A stretch of DNA of 64,000 nt from the NCBI GenBank assembly GCA_016125455.1, contig WGLS01000003.1, forward strand, positions 43,576 through 107,575, in the 5' to 3' direction. This DNA is from Alphaproteobacteria bacterium (GTDB lineage Bacteria > Pseudomonadota > Alphaproteobacteria > Caulobacterales > Parvularculaceae). Both the position numbers and the translations under genes were made by a program. Under the pieces are notes generated by a model. That model had not been told where the DNA came from. It worked only from the letters and a program-made list of their open reading frames with translations, and ran no database searches. The stretch's first letter is position 1. Each line of letters opens with the position of its first letter. This document shows positions 37,208 through 46,040 of this stretch, piece by piece.

Positions 37208-40200
37208 TCAGGCGATCGCGGCGTCAGGGGACGTCGCCGGCGCCGGGGCGACAGCGGTTTCGTGCTTCGCTGCGCCCAAACGGAGCAGCGCCGGCAGAAG
37301 CACGAGCGTGAAGAGGGTGGAAACGGCCATCCCGCCGACAATCACGGTCGCGAGCCCCCGGTAAATCAGGCTGCCCGCGCCTGGCGACAATACCAGCGGC
37401 GCCATGCCCATTAGGGACGTGGTCGTCGACATGAAAATCGGCCGGATACGGAGCGATAACGCCAATCGTACGGCTTCCCGTCGATCCGCGCCTTCGCGTT
37501 CGGACGCGCGCGTCTGAGCGACCAGCAGGATGGCGTTGTTCACGACAAGACCAAGAAGAATAATGAACCCGATCATGCCCAATAGGTCGAGCGGCGTCGG
37601 GTTGACTAGATTCATCAACCGTAGCGCCGCGACGCCGCCGACGGCCGCCATGGGCAAGGAGACGATTACGTAGCCCGCGTCGCGCAACGACCGGAACAGG
37701 GCGGCCAGGATGAGAAACAGGATCGCAATCGCCAGGACGAAGTTCCCGCCGAGATTTCGCAGCGCGCGCTTCAATGCGTCCGCCTCGCCGGCGTAGACTA
37801 TAGTCGCGCCTGGCGGCAGCGCCGCATAGATTTCGTCTTCGACGCCATTGCGAATGGCGTCGACGATTTCACTTAGCGGCATGCCTTCCGGCGCGTTGAC
37901 GCCAAGGGAGATGGTTCGCCGGCCTTCTTGCCGACGGATTTGCTGTGGCCCGACGTTGCGAACGATTGTCGCCACTTCTCCAAGCGACACGACGCCGCCG
38001 CTTGGGGTCGCTATGGGGGTGCGCGTTAGATACTCCGGGTCCGTCCATTCACGCGATTGGAGAAATACGTCGAGACGCCCGCCGTCATGGAAGAATTCCC
38101 CGAGCCATAATCCGTCTCCCATCGTGCGAACCGCTCGTGCGACTGACGCCCGCGTTAACCCGACTTCAGCGATGCGGCGATCGTTCGGGATTACACGAAT
38201 TTCCGGGCTAACGGTTTGCGGATCCGGGTTTGGCCAGACATTCAACCCGGGAATCGCACCCTGGATGATATCAATGATCTCGGGCACAGACCGACCCAGG
38301 GCGTCGAAATCCTCGGCTTGCAGATCAAGACGCACCTGCGCGCCGCCGCCGAACTGGCCGAAGAGATCGCCCTGACGGGCAAAGACGCGTGTGTCAGGGA
38401 AACCAGCCAGTATCTCCTCGTTCATCAGACGCGCCAGTTCGCCGACCTTCGATTGGTCCGCAGCGCGAACGCCGACATTGCCGCCCCAGGGGCCGGTGTA
38501 CATATAGTAGTTGCGCAAGGCCGGTTCTTTTTCGCCGTCCATGTAGGGTTGAAGCCGCTCGACGACGACTTCCGCGAACTCCTTGCGAACCGTTTCGACG
38601 TTCGCGCCGGATGGAAACGAGATGAATGCATCGACCGCGTCGCGTTTGACAGGCGGCAGATAGTTCAGTTCAGGCCAAAGCGACGCACCAATGGCGACTG
38701 GGATCGCCGTCAGACCGAGAATCCATCCAAGGCGCGCGCGTCGTCCGTCAGTCATACGCATCACGAGGTTAGCGAGGCGATCATTGAAGGAGGCACGCGT
38801 CGTGTCGGTGTCTCCGGATCTGGGGGCAATGCGGAGGAAGTTCGCCGCGCCGACTGGCAGCGCCGTCATCGCTGCTAGCAACGAGAAGCAAACGGCAATG
38901 GCGATTGTCAGCGCGAGGTCCGCGAACAATTGTCCTTCTACGTCTTCAAAGAATATGACCGGCAGAAAGACAGCGACGGTTGTAACGGTCGACGCAAATA
39001 GCGCGCCGGCGACCTGGCCAACGGAATTTTCGGCGGCTTCCTTCGGCGCGGCGCCGCCCTCGCGCAATCGCACGAAGTTCTCAAGAACCACGATGGCGGC
39101 GTCGAGCACCATCCCGGTTGCAAACGCAAGGCCGGCGAGAGAGATGACATTGATCGTCCGGCCAGCGAGCGAGAGAACGACAACGGTGGCAAGAAGCGAG
39201 ATAGGTATCGCCGACGCAATGAGCAACGTTGCGCGCGTGCGCCGAAGGAACAGCCAAAGGGCGCCAACGGCCAGGATCACGCCAATCGCCAGGTTTCCGG
39301 TAAGAAGGCCAATCGCACGCTTGATGAAGACGGAGGGGTCGAAGCTCTTGTGGACTGCGTAGCCAAGCTCCGCAAGCGGTCCGGCGTTCAGCTCCTCGAT
39401 CTTTTCCGTCAGCGCGTCAATCGCAGCCAGCGTATTGGCGCCCGGCTGACGAATGATGCGCATTCCGATCGCTGGATTGCCGTTCTGATAAACGACGCCG
39501 CCTTGGCTGTCGGGTTCGATCCGCGCCGTCGCAATGTCGCCCAAGCGGATGGCGGCACCATTCCGCCAGGCAAGAACCGTGTTCTCGATTTCGCTTACGT
39601 TGAAACGGCCTTCAAATCGGAGGGTGTAGCTGCGCCGCCCGACCTCCACCGTCCCGCCCGATACGTCCGTTGACTGATTGACAGTTTGAGCTATCTGGTC
39701 GACCGAGATCCCCCGTTCGGCGGCAAGGAACGGGTCGAACTCAATGCGCAGGATTTCTTCGCCATAATCGCCATTGACGTCCACGCCGCCAACGCCTTCG
39801 ATTGCCTCGAGCTCAGGACGAAGCCGTTCGTTCGCAAAGCGGGCGAGGGCGAAGCCATCCCCGGCGCGGCCTTCGAGCTGTTGCAGGAAAAGGAATATAA
39901 GAGTCTCGCCCGATCCGCCGCCGCCGTTGGACTGGATGCTCGGACGATCGGCTTCGGCAGGCAGTCCACGGACGCGCTGAAGCCGGCTGGAGACTTCGCT
40001 GAAGGCGGCCGTCATGTCCGTGCCGAGCGCGAATTCTAGGTTGACGAAACCGCCGCCGACGTTTGACCACGACTGCATCGACGTGAGTCCCGGCGTACCC
40101 CTCAGTTCGCGTTCGATCGGATCAATGATTTCCGACTCGACTTCCCGTGGACTCGCGGCCCGCCAGCCTGTCCAGACGCCAAGCACCGGGCGTTCGATGT

Positions 40201-40315
40201 TTGGAAAAAGCTGAACTGGCAAACGTGAGACCGATGTCGCCGCAAACAGCGCGATAACGGCAAGAATTACCGCAAGGGCGGCTGGATTCTTCAGCGCCAG
40301 TCTTGTGAGGCCCAT
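37208..40315 (-). CDS. RND efflux transporter (AcrB/MdtB-like)
   Basis: Proton-driven multidrug or heavy-metal-type efflux pump in the inner membrane. The 1,035-residue product has the full AcrB plan of twelve helices and two large periplasmic loops; the opening helix is followed by RLPVQLFPNIERPVLGVWTGWRAAS, and the central charged helix is SLAGLAFATGMVLDAAIVVLEN (Asp present). The substrate is unknown. GGGGAG lies 8 bases before the ATG. An operator palindrome identical in its arms to that of the blaI-like gene lies 53-69 bases upstream of the start. Confidence 0.95.
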   Translation of the reverse strand: MGLTRLALKNPAALAVILAVIALFAATSVSRLPVQLFPNIERPVLGVWTGWRAASPREVESEIIDPIERELRGTPGLTSMQSWSNVGGGFVNLEFALGTDMTAAFSEVSSRLQRVRGLPAEADRPSIQSNGGGGSGETLIFLFLQQLEGRAGDGFALARFANERLRPELEAIEGVGGVDVNGDYGEEILRIEFDPFLAAERGISVDQIAQTVNQSTDVSGGTVEVGRRSYTLRFEGRFNVSEIENTVLAWRNGAAIRLGDIATARIEPDSQGGVVYQNGNPAIGMRIIRQPGANTLAAIDALTEKIEELNAGPLAELGYAVHKSFDPSVFIKRAIGLLTGNLAIGVILAVGALWLFLRRTRATLLIASAIPISLLATVVVLSLAGRTINVISLAGLAFATGMVLDAAIVVLENFVRLREGGAAPKEAAENSVGQVAGALFASTVTTVAVFLPVIFFEDVEGQLFADLALTIAIAVCFSLLAAMTALPVGAANFLRIAPRSGDTDTTRASFNDRLANLVMRMTDGRRARLGWILGLTAIPVAIGASLWPELNYLPPVKRDAVDAFISFPSGANVETVRKEFAEVVVERLQPYMDGEKEPALRNYYMYTGPWGGNVGVRAADQSKVGELARLMNEEILAGFPDTRVFARQGDLFGQFGGGAQVRLDLQAEDFDALGRSVPEIIDIIQGAIPGLNVWPNPDPQTVSPEIRVIPNDRRIAEVGLTRASVARAVRTMGDGLWLGEFFHDGGRLDVFLQSREWTDPEYLTRTPIATPSGGVVSLGEVATIVRNVGPQQIRRQEGRRTISLGVNAPEGMPLSEIVDAIRNGVEDEIYAALPPGATIVYAGEADALKRALRNLGGNFVLAIAILFLILAALFRSLRDAGYVIVSLPMAAVGGVAALRLMNLVNPTPLDLLGMIGFIILLGLVVNNAILLVAQTRASEREGADRREAVRLALSLRIRPIFMSTTTSLMGMAPLVLSPGAGSLIYRGLATVIVGGMAVSTLFTLVLLPALLRLGAAKHETAVAPAPATSPDAAIA

Positions 40316-40368
40316 CTTTGCGTCTCCCCTTGTGCGCCCGGTCCGTTAGAGAGGCGCTCAACAGACGT

Positions 40369-40384
40369 TGCGACATATGTCGCA
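40369..40384 (-). promoter_or_regulatory. BlaI-type operator upstream of the RND pump
   Basis: A perfect 16-base palindrome, TGCGACAT-ATGTCGCA, sits 53 bases before the pump start codon. It differs from the operator of the blaI-like gene only in its two central bases (AT in place of AA/TT). It fits the TGCGACA-N2-TGTCGCA pattern of BlaI/MecI binding sites (family core GACA-N2-TGTC). A -10 is not obvious here. Confidence 0.7.
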
Positions 40385-40605
40385 TATCAGCGGTAGACGA
40401 CAATTTTGTTTAACGCGCAACCGTATCCGCAGCCGGATCGACGAGTCGAAGCAAGCTTGCGGCAAGCCGTGCAAACTTGAATTGAGCTGTGGATTTCCAG
40501 CAAACAAGACGCGTAGGAGACAGAGTCTCCGAAGCGCAGGATCCGTTAACCGGAACTTAAGGCCAAAGATTTCCGTTTACGAATGACCCGCGGTGGGTTG
40601 GGCCA

Positions 40606-43329
40606 CTAACGGTCGTTCTTCTTCGCTGCTTCGAGTTCGGACTTTAGCCGCGCAATCTCGGCCTCCTGATCGGCGATCCGACGGTGAGCCGCTTCCAGCG
40701 AAGAGTCGGACTCAGCGCCAAGCGCCAGGGCCGTGCGGGCGGCCTCTATTGCGTGGCGCGAAATGTCCGACGCTTCGGCGGCGAAGTTGGCGCCGTCGAG
40801 GTCGAACTCGGTTTCGCTGAGCCGGGCGAATGCGCGCTCAATTGAGGCTTCGACCTGCGCGGTCATCGCATCGACCAGCGGCTCCACGCGGCCGCAGCAA
40901 AATTTCTCCTCAAGGTCGGCGCGCGCGCGCTCAATGTCCAGATGTGCGCGAAGACGAGCAGTTTCGGTGCGTTCACGGACGGCCTCGGCCCTCTTGGCGG
41001 CTCGTTCGCGCGTGGCCTCGGCGCGCTCACGAGCGGCCTCCGCACGAGCTTCGGCCATGGCTTCGACGTCGCGGAGTTGTTCGGTCGACGAAGCAATGGA
41101 CCGCGCGACGCCCTCGATGTTCGTCCGACGCGCGGCTGCGACGGTCGCGCGGCGGGAGCGGGCCTCGGACAGCTCTGCTTCCATCCGCGCAAATGCGCTT
41201 CGCATTACATCTGAGGATGCTTCGATCTGGCTGTTGGCGCTGGCGGCAGACGTCGCCTCGACGAGGGCGCTCATCTGAAGTCGCGCAGCCGTCTCACGGC
41301 CGGATGCGTCAAAGTCATATTCAAAGTCGCGCGCGGCGGCGGGGGCAGGTCCCGCCGATGCTGTGGAAAACGCAAGCCTTACTGGCCGGCCCGTCGATGC
41401 CAGGCGCTCCTCGATCCCAAGACTATCGATGGCGTCCGTCTTGAGCGTTGGCGCCTGTGGCGCGTCGTCCAATGCCGAGTCCGACCAGTCGCCCGTGAAA
41501 TCAATGAGGGTCGATGGGTCAATCCGTCGGCCTTCGCGGATCAACTCGAAATGAAGGTGCGGCCCTGACGAAATGCCGGTGTTGCCGACGGCGGCAATCC
41601 CTTGGCCAGCCTTCACCACATCGCCGGACGCAACGTCCACGCGGCTAAGGTGTAGATACTTTGTATACACCCCATTGCCGTGACCAATCTTGACGTATTT
41701 GCCGATCGAGCCGCGACCGATATTGTCGAGTGAAACGACAACGCCTTCACCCGCTGCAACAACAGGCGCGCCATTCCGGGCGGCGATGTCGACGCCGCTA
41801 TGGGGGGTTCGATGCCGGGGGCTGCGAGCGCCGAACGCAAGCGAAATGCGACCGCGTGCCGGCGCAACGAACGCTACAGGCGCTTCGGGTTCCGTCACGG
41901 CCGTTGGTACAGACCCAACCGCTGAGGGCTCGGCTGGCAGTGGCGCCGCACTAGGCGATGGCGTGGAAAACGCCGGCGCACTAGGTTGCGGCTCAACCGG
42001 CGTGGCGGCATTGGCGATCTGGAAGACTCCGGTCGTACCGGACGCGACGGGCGGCGCGGGTGGAACCGGGGTCAGCGCCGCTTGAAGCCGCGCAACTAAC
42101 TCGGGGCGGTTCTCAATGCTTGACGGCGATACAGCGAAGCCGGCTTGGGCAACAGCCGCGCTCATCATCGCCAGTCCGGCGCCGCCCGCGATGATCCGTC
42201 CGGTGAGGCCTGTCTTCTCGGCGCGCTTTTCCTGCAGTATCGCGTCCAGCCTGCGCCGGCGGCCGTGGCGGTCGATTGGCGTAAAGGTGGGCGTCATCGC
42301 CGGCCGGCGCGCCGCTTTTTCGGCCGCAAATCGAAGGCTCTTTACGAAGCAGGATGCGTATGCGCGACGGTCTACGCCCCGCGACAAGACATGGGCGTCA
42401 GCGGCCTCTTCGGCGGACTGTTCAACATGAGCCGCCACGATCTTCACCGCGGGATTGAACCAGAATAGAGCCCTTACAAGCGCGGTTGCGAAAAACAGCT
42501 GCGTGTCGCGGCGGCGGATATGAGCAAGTTCGTGGGCGCACATCATGATGATGTCGTCCTGGGAAACGCGCGCCTCAATATCGCTTGGTATAAGGACGAT
42601 CGGGCGAACTACGCCAAAAACGCACACGCTTGACACATGGCGCGTATGCCGCAGTCGCGGCGCATGCTTCACCCCGATCGCGCGCCTCCATTCCTCGACG
42701 CCTTCAATGATCGACGCTTCCAATACTGGACGTCCTGTGCCTGCGACCCAGTTGAGCCCTGCCGCCCGTCCGACCCAGATCATGCCGGCCAGAACGGCGC
42801 CATAAGCATAGAGGATCGCGATCGATCGGGTTGCGTCGGCGCGGGTCATGCGGCGCGCGGCTTCGCGAAGCGTGAGGCCCTCGGCGACGGCCCAGTTTGA
42901 GCTCTCGCCGTCGGCCAGCATTCGTTCATCAAACGCCGTAACCGGATCAACTTCGGCAATCGCCGTTTCGACCCGCGATGCGACGCTTTCGTCACCGCCG
43001 ATCGCAACGACGTAAGATGTCGCAGCGCCTTTAGCCACTCTGTTCACGTCACCCGCCAATTCAACCGGCGCATAAGGCAGGGATTGGGTCTCAAACGCAT
43101 TGCCGGCGCGAAGCGAAACGCCGAGGCCAGCGAGGCCAGGCGCAAGGGCGCTTGGCGCGACAGCAAATACGAGCGCCCCAATCCAGATTGCTTGACGTGC
43201 ACTGATGGAAGCGCCCTGCGCTATCCAGCGCGCGGTTAGCAGGACGATCGGCGCCCAGATAACTGAAACAATCAGGCAAATGACTAAAGCCTGGACCTGA
43301 TATTCATCCATCAAGAACAAGTCGGGCAT
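40606..43329 (-). CDS. M56 (BlaR1/MecR1-like) protease fused to an M23 peptidase
   Basis: A 907-residue three-part protein. (1) Residues 1-300: a BlaR1-type M56 metalloprotease with membrane helices and the zinc motif HELAH at 266-270 (Glu/His pair after FWFNP). (2) Residues about 495-612: an M23 (LytM-type) peptidase domain with HSGVDIAARNG (His510, Asp514) and HLHFEL (His591, His593), all four zinc-site residues intact. (3) About 680-907: a long charged coiled coil rich in Ala/Arg/Glu. A Pro/Ala-rich linker joins the first two. It overlaps the stop of the BlaI-like gene by one base (TAATG). It probably senses envelope damage; it has no penicillin-binding sensor domain. Confidence 0.9.
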   Translation of the reverse strand: MPDLFLMDEYQVQALVICLIVSVIWAPIVLLTARWIAQGASISARQAIWIGALVFAVAPSALAPGLAGLGVSLRAGNAFETQSLPYAPVELAGDVNRVAKGAATSYVVAIGGDESVASRVETAIAEVDPVTAFDERMLADGESSNWAVAEGLTLREAARRMTRADATRSIAILYAYGAVLAGMIWVGRAAGLNWVAGTGRPVLEASIIEGVEEWRRAIGVKHAPRLRHTRHVSSVCVFGVVRPIVLIPSDIEARVSQDDIIMMCAHELAHIRRRDTQLFFATALVRALFWFNPAVKIVAAHVEQSAEEAADAHVLSRGVDRRAYASCFVKSLRFAAEKAARRPAMTPTFTPIDRHGRRRRLDAILQEKRAEKTGLTGRIIAGGAGLAMMSAAVAQAGFAVSPSSIENRPELVARLQAALTPVPPAPPVASGTTGVFQIANAATPVEPQPSAPAFSTPSPSAAPLPAEPSAVGSVPTAVTEPEAPVAFVAPARGRISLAFGARSPRHRTPHSGVDIAARNGAPVVAAGEGVVVSLDNIGRGSIGKYVKIGHGNGVYTKYLHLSRVDVASGDVVKAGQGIAAVGNTGISSGPHLHFELIREGRRIDPSTLIDFTGDWSDSALDDAPQAPTLKTDAIDSLGIEERLASTGRPVRLAFSTASAGPAPAAARDFEYDFDASGRETAARLQMSALVEATSAASANSQIEASSDVMRSAFARMEAELSEARSRRATVAAARRTNIEGVARSIASSTEQLRDVEAMAEARAEAARERAEATRERAAKRAEAVRERTETARLRAHLDIERARADLEEKFCCGRVEPLVDAMTAQVEASIERAFARLSETEFDLDGANFAAEASDISRHAIEAARTALALGAESDSSLEAAHRRIADQEAEIARLKSELEAAKKNDR

Positions 43330-43709
43330 TATCGACCCTCCGTCCGCAGGACGTGCTCGAGTTCCTCAAGCTCTTCCTCGGTCAACAGTCGAGAGTCGGC
43401 GAACATGACCGCCGATGGCGCAGCATCCAGTTCCAGAACGCGGTCCGAGAAATCTCGTATAAGATCGCCGAGCAGCGCAATCTTGCCGACCGAGGCGGCA
43501 TAGACGTTGACGCCGTTGGCCGGACGCTTCTCGAGCAGGCCCTTTTCGCACATCCGCTCCAGCACCGTCCGCACCGTCGAATATGACCAGTCGAACTGCG
43601 GCGCCACTTCATCCGTTATCTGCCGGGCGCTAAGGTCTTTTTGCCGCCACAGCAGTTTCAATACCGCCAGTTCCGGCTTTGTCGGCTGCGGCAAAGACTT
43701 TTCGACCAT
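43329..43709 (-). CDS. BlaI/MecI/CopY family transcriptional repressor
   Basis: A 126-residue winged-helix repressor. The DNA-binding part is LAVLKLLWRQKDLSARQITDEV and STVRTVLERMCEKGLLEKR, then a dimerisation region with an acidic tail (LTEEELEELEHVL). The gene overlaps the M56-M23 protease gene by one base, the same pairing as blaI-blaR1 or mecI-mecR1. The protease would inactivate the repressor on signal. The ATG at 43709 is preferred; the longer frame to 43823 reads through the operator and promoter. Confidence 0.93.
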   Translation of the reverse strand: MVEKSLPQPTKPELAVLKLLWRQKDLSARQITDEVAPQFDWSYSTVRTVLERMCEKGLLEKRPANGVNVYAASVGKIALLGDLIRDFSDRVLELDAAPSAVMFADSRLLTEEELEELEHVLRTEGR

Positions 43710-43740
43710 GCGAGTGCTCCGGCTTGACTGACATTCCAAA

Positions 43741-43769
43741 AGAATAGCCCTATGCGACAATTGTCGCAA
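43741..43769 (-). promoter_or_regulatory. blaI-like promoter and operator
   Basis: On the minus strand the -35 TTGCGA (43769-43764) and -10 TATTCT (43746-43741) are separated by exactly 17 bases. The palindrome TGCGACAA-TTGTCGCA (43753-43768) covers the -35 box and the spacer, and its flanks (CCTA/TAGG) extend it further. This is the layout of an autorepressed promoter for the blaI-like and M56-M23 genes. Confidence 0.75.
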
Positions 43770-43829
43770 TAGGTATGAGAGCCGCTCATGGCCAGGCTGG
43801 ATCGCTGCCCTTCGCGTTTGCACCGAACT

Positions 43830-44564
43830 CTATAGCGACGCGACAGTATTCACGAGGCGGACAAGATCTTCCTCCCGGGAGAGCCGGTGGTCGCCATCCT
43901 TGATGAGCGTCAAAACGACGTCGTCGCTCGAAAATGCTTCGGCGAATCTTATTGCGTGCCGCCATGGGACATCCGGGTCCCGCATGCCCTGAAGCAGTCG
44001 AACCGGTCCGTTGAAGTCGATGCCGTCTTGCAGCACTAGGTTCTGCTCGCCGTCATCAAACAACTTCTGGGTGATAATTGTCGGTTCTTCGTCGTATACG
44101 GAAGGCAAAGGAGCCTGCCCGTCCTCCTGAAGCCGCCGCTTCATGCCCTTTGGCAGGCCAGGGAGCATGATCTCTTTCGTGAAATCCGGCGCCGGCGCTA
44201 GCCCGACAAAAGCGTGCAGTCTCTCGGGCCGGGCGCGGGCGCAAAGAGCGCCAATCCACGCGCCCATGGACGAGCCGACAAAAATCAGTTTTCCGTCGGT
44301 AAGTTGATCAATCGCCGCAAGGGCGTCCGCCGTCCAGCTTGAGATGCAACCATCGACAAACTTTCCGTCCGAGACTCCATGGCCTGAATAGTCGAAACGC
44401 AGATAACCGCGCCCAACCGATCGTGCCCAAGCTGCGAGCCTGTTGGCCTTGCCGCCCGTCATGTCGGACCGGAAGCCCCCAAACCAGACAGGCACTGGGC
44501 CGCTTCCATCAATACGCTCGTACGCGATCCGCCCGTTCGGGCCCTCGAACCGGGAGGTCATCAT
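43830..44564 (-). CDS. Alpha/beta hydrolase
   Basis: A 244-residue cytoplasmic hydrolase. The nucleophile motif is GSSMGAW (Ser near residue 98), preceded by RFDYSGHGVSDG and followed by ALCARARPERL; the catalytic Asp and His lie in LLQGMRDPDVPWRHA and IKDGDHRLSR. The length and motif order fit the thioesterase/esterase-like group (ABHD10 type); the substrate is unknown. It starts with two ATGs, and AGGAG lies 6-8 bases upstream. It is divergent from the glycosyltransferase gene. Confidence 0.92.
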   Translation of the reverse strand: MMTSRFEGPNGRIAYERIDGSGPVPVWFGGFRSDMTGGKANRLAAWARSVGRGYLRFDYSGHGVSDGKFVDGCISSWTADALAAIDQLTDGKLIFVGSSMGAWIGALCARARPERLHAFVGLAPAPDFTKEIMLPGLPKGMKRRLQEDGQAPLPSVYDEEPTIITQKLFDDGEQNLVLQDGIDFNGPVRLLQGMRDPDVPWRHAIRFAEAFSSDDVVLTLIKDGDHRLSREEDLVRLVNTVASL

Positions 44565-44645
44565 AATGGTCTCCTGTCGATTTCCTGAGAACAGTCGTTA
44601 AATCGAAGCTTCCGAAATGCAATCGGCGCGCGTATCGAAGCCTCC

Positions 44646-45863
44646 ATGGAATCGACGACGCAACCTCTGTTGAATCGGCTAGACGGGCGTTGCGTCCTTC
44701 AGGTTATCCCGGCGCTCGACGCTGGCGGCGCTGAGCGGACAGTTGTCGAGGTCGCCCAGGCAGTCATTAGTGCTGGCGGGCGGGCTTTGGTCGCCTCAGA
44801 AGGGGGGCGGCTGGTGGAACAACTGCGAACCGTTGGCGGCGAGCATGTCATGATCCCGCTCGCATCCAAGAATCCCATCACGATGCTCGCAAATGCGAAA
44901 CGGATAGGCGCTCTGATCGCAATCGAACGCGTTGACATCGTCGACGCGCGCTCGCGGGCTCCAGCCTGGAGTGCATATATTGCAACGCGGCGAACAGGAG
45001 CGGCTCTCGTGACAACCCATCATGGCGCCTACAGCGAAGGCATTCCAGGCAAACGGCTTTACAACTCGATCATGACGCGGGGCGATCTTGTCATTGCAAA
45101 TTCGGCCTTCACGGCCACGGAGATTGCAAGGCGTCGCCCCGGGGCGGCGGACCGGATGCGCGTGATTCCGCGCGGCGCCGACCTAGGGCTGTTTGATCCC
45201 GCGGCCGTCGAAACAGACAGGATCCGGCGCGTTGAACAATCCTGGGGGCTAGGCGAACGCTCCGCCCCGGAGCGTGGCAAACGCATTCTTCTGCCGGCCC
45301 GCCTTACGCCCTGGAAGGGCCAGCGCGTGGCTATCGCCGCATTCCATGAAGCACGGTCGAAAGCGCCAGACGCAATGGCCGGCGCGACGCTGATCCTCGC
45401 GGGCGATTCGCAAGGCAGGGATCGGTATGTTGAAGAATTGACCGATGCTATTAGGTCGTTCGGCCTGGTAGCGGATGTGTTGATGGTGGGCCATTGCGAC
45501 GACATGCCGGCCGCCTATGCCGCAGTCGACCTGGCAATCGCCCCTTCGATGAGAGCGGAGGCGTTCGGCCGGACGGTCGTCGAAGCTGGCGCGATGGGAC
45601 TGCCGGTAATCGCGTCGGATTGCGGCGGCTATCGGGAATCGGTCGTCGACGGAGAAACCGGATTCCTCGTGCCGCCTGGGGATATTGGCTCACTTTCCGA
45701 TGCGATCGCGCGAGTTTGTGCCATGCTGCCGGATGAGAGATCGCGGCTCGGCGCCTCTGGTATGGTAAATGCACGGCAAAACTTTTCGATTGAATCGATG
45801 GCCCGCGCGACGATCGCAGCATATTGGGACTTGGCATCAGGCCATCCTTCGCGCGATAGATAA
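44646..45863 (+). CDS. Glycosyltransferase family 4 protein
   Basis: A GT-B fold glycosyltransferase that adds sugars to lipopolysaccharide, capsule or glycolipid. The 405-residue product has the N-terminal donor-fold segment VIPALDAGGAERTVVEVA and the C-terminal nucleotide-sugar site RAEAFGRTVVEAGAMGLPVIASDCGG with the conserved Glu-x7-Glu motif. Family assignment (GT4) is clear; donor and acceptor are unknown. The GT9 gene follows about 180 bases later, suggesting a shared envelope-glycan task. Confidence 0.92.
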   Translation: MESTTQPLLNRLDGRCVLQVIPALDAGGAERTVVEVAQAVISAGGRALVASEGGRLVEQLRTVGGEHVMIPLASKNPITMLANAKRIGALIAIERVDIVDARSRAPAWSAYIATRRTGAALVTTHHGAYSEGIPGKRLYNSIMTRGDLVIANSAFTATEIARRRPGAADRMRVIPRGADLGLFDPAAVETDRIRRVEQSWGLGERSAPERGKRILLPARLTPWKGQRVAIAAFHEARSKAPDAMAGATLILAGDSQGRDRYVEELTDAIRSFGLVADVLMVGHCDDMPAAYAAVDLAIAPSMRAEAFGRTVVEAGAMGLPVIASDCGGYRESVVDGETGFLVPPGDIGSLSDAIARVCAMLPDERSRLGASGMVNARQNFSIESMARATIAAYWDLASGHPSRDR

Positions 45864-46040
45864 AGGGTGGCGGTTCGCCGTTATCATTAATGGGCTGGGG
45901 GCCGCCAAAGGGGATCAGGCGGCGGGGAGAAGCATAGAGCGCGGCGATGCCGCTTCGCGAAAGCGAGCGACTTGGCGCCGTCGGGTCCGGGGTCGGTGCA
46001 GCCGCCCTCATGACGGACTGGCTCGGGATGGTGGGAACGA

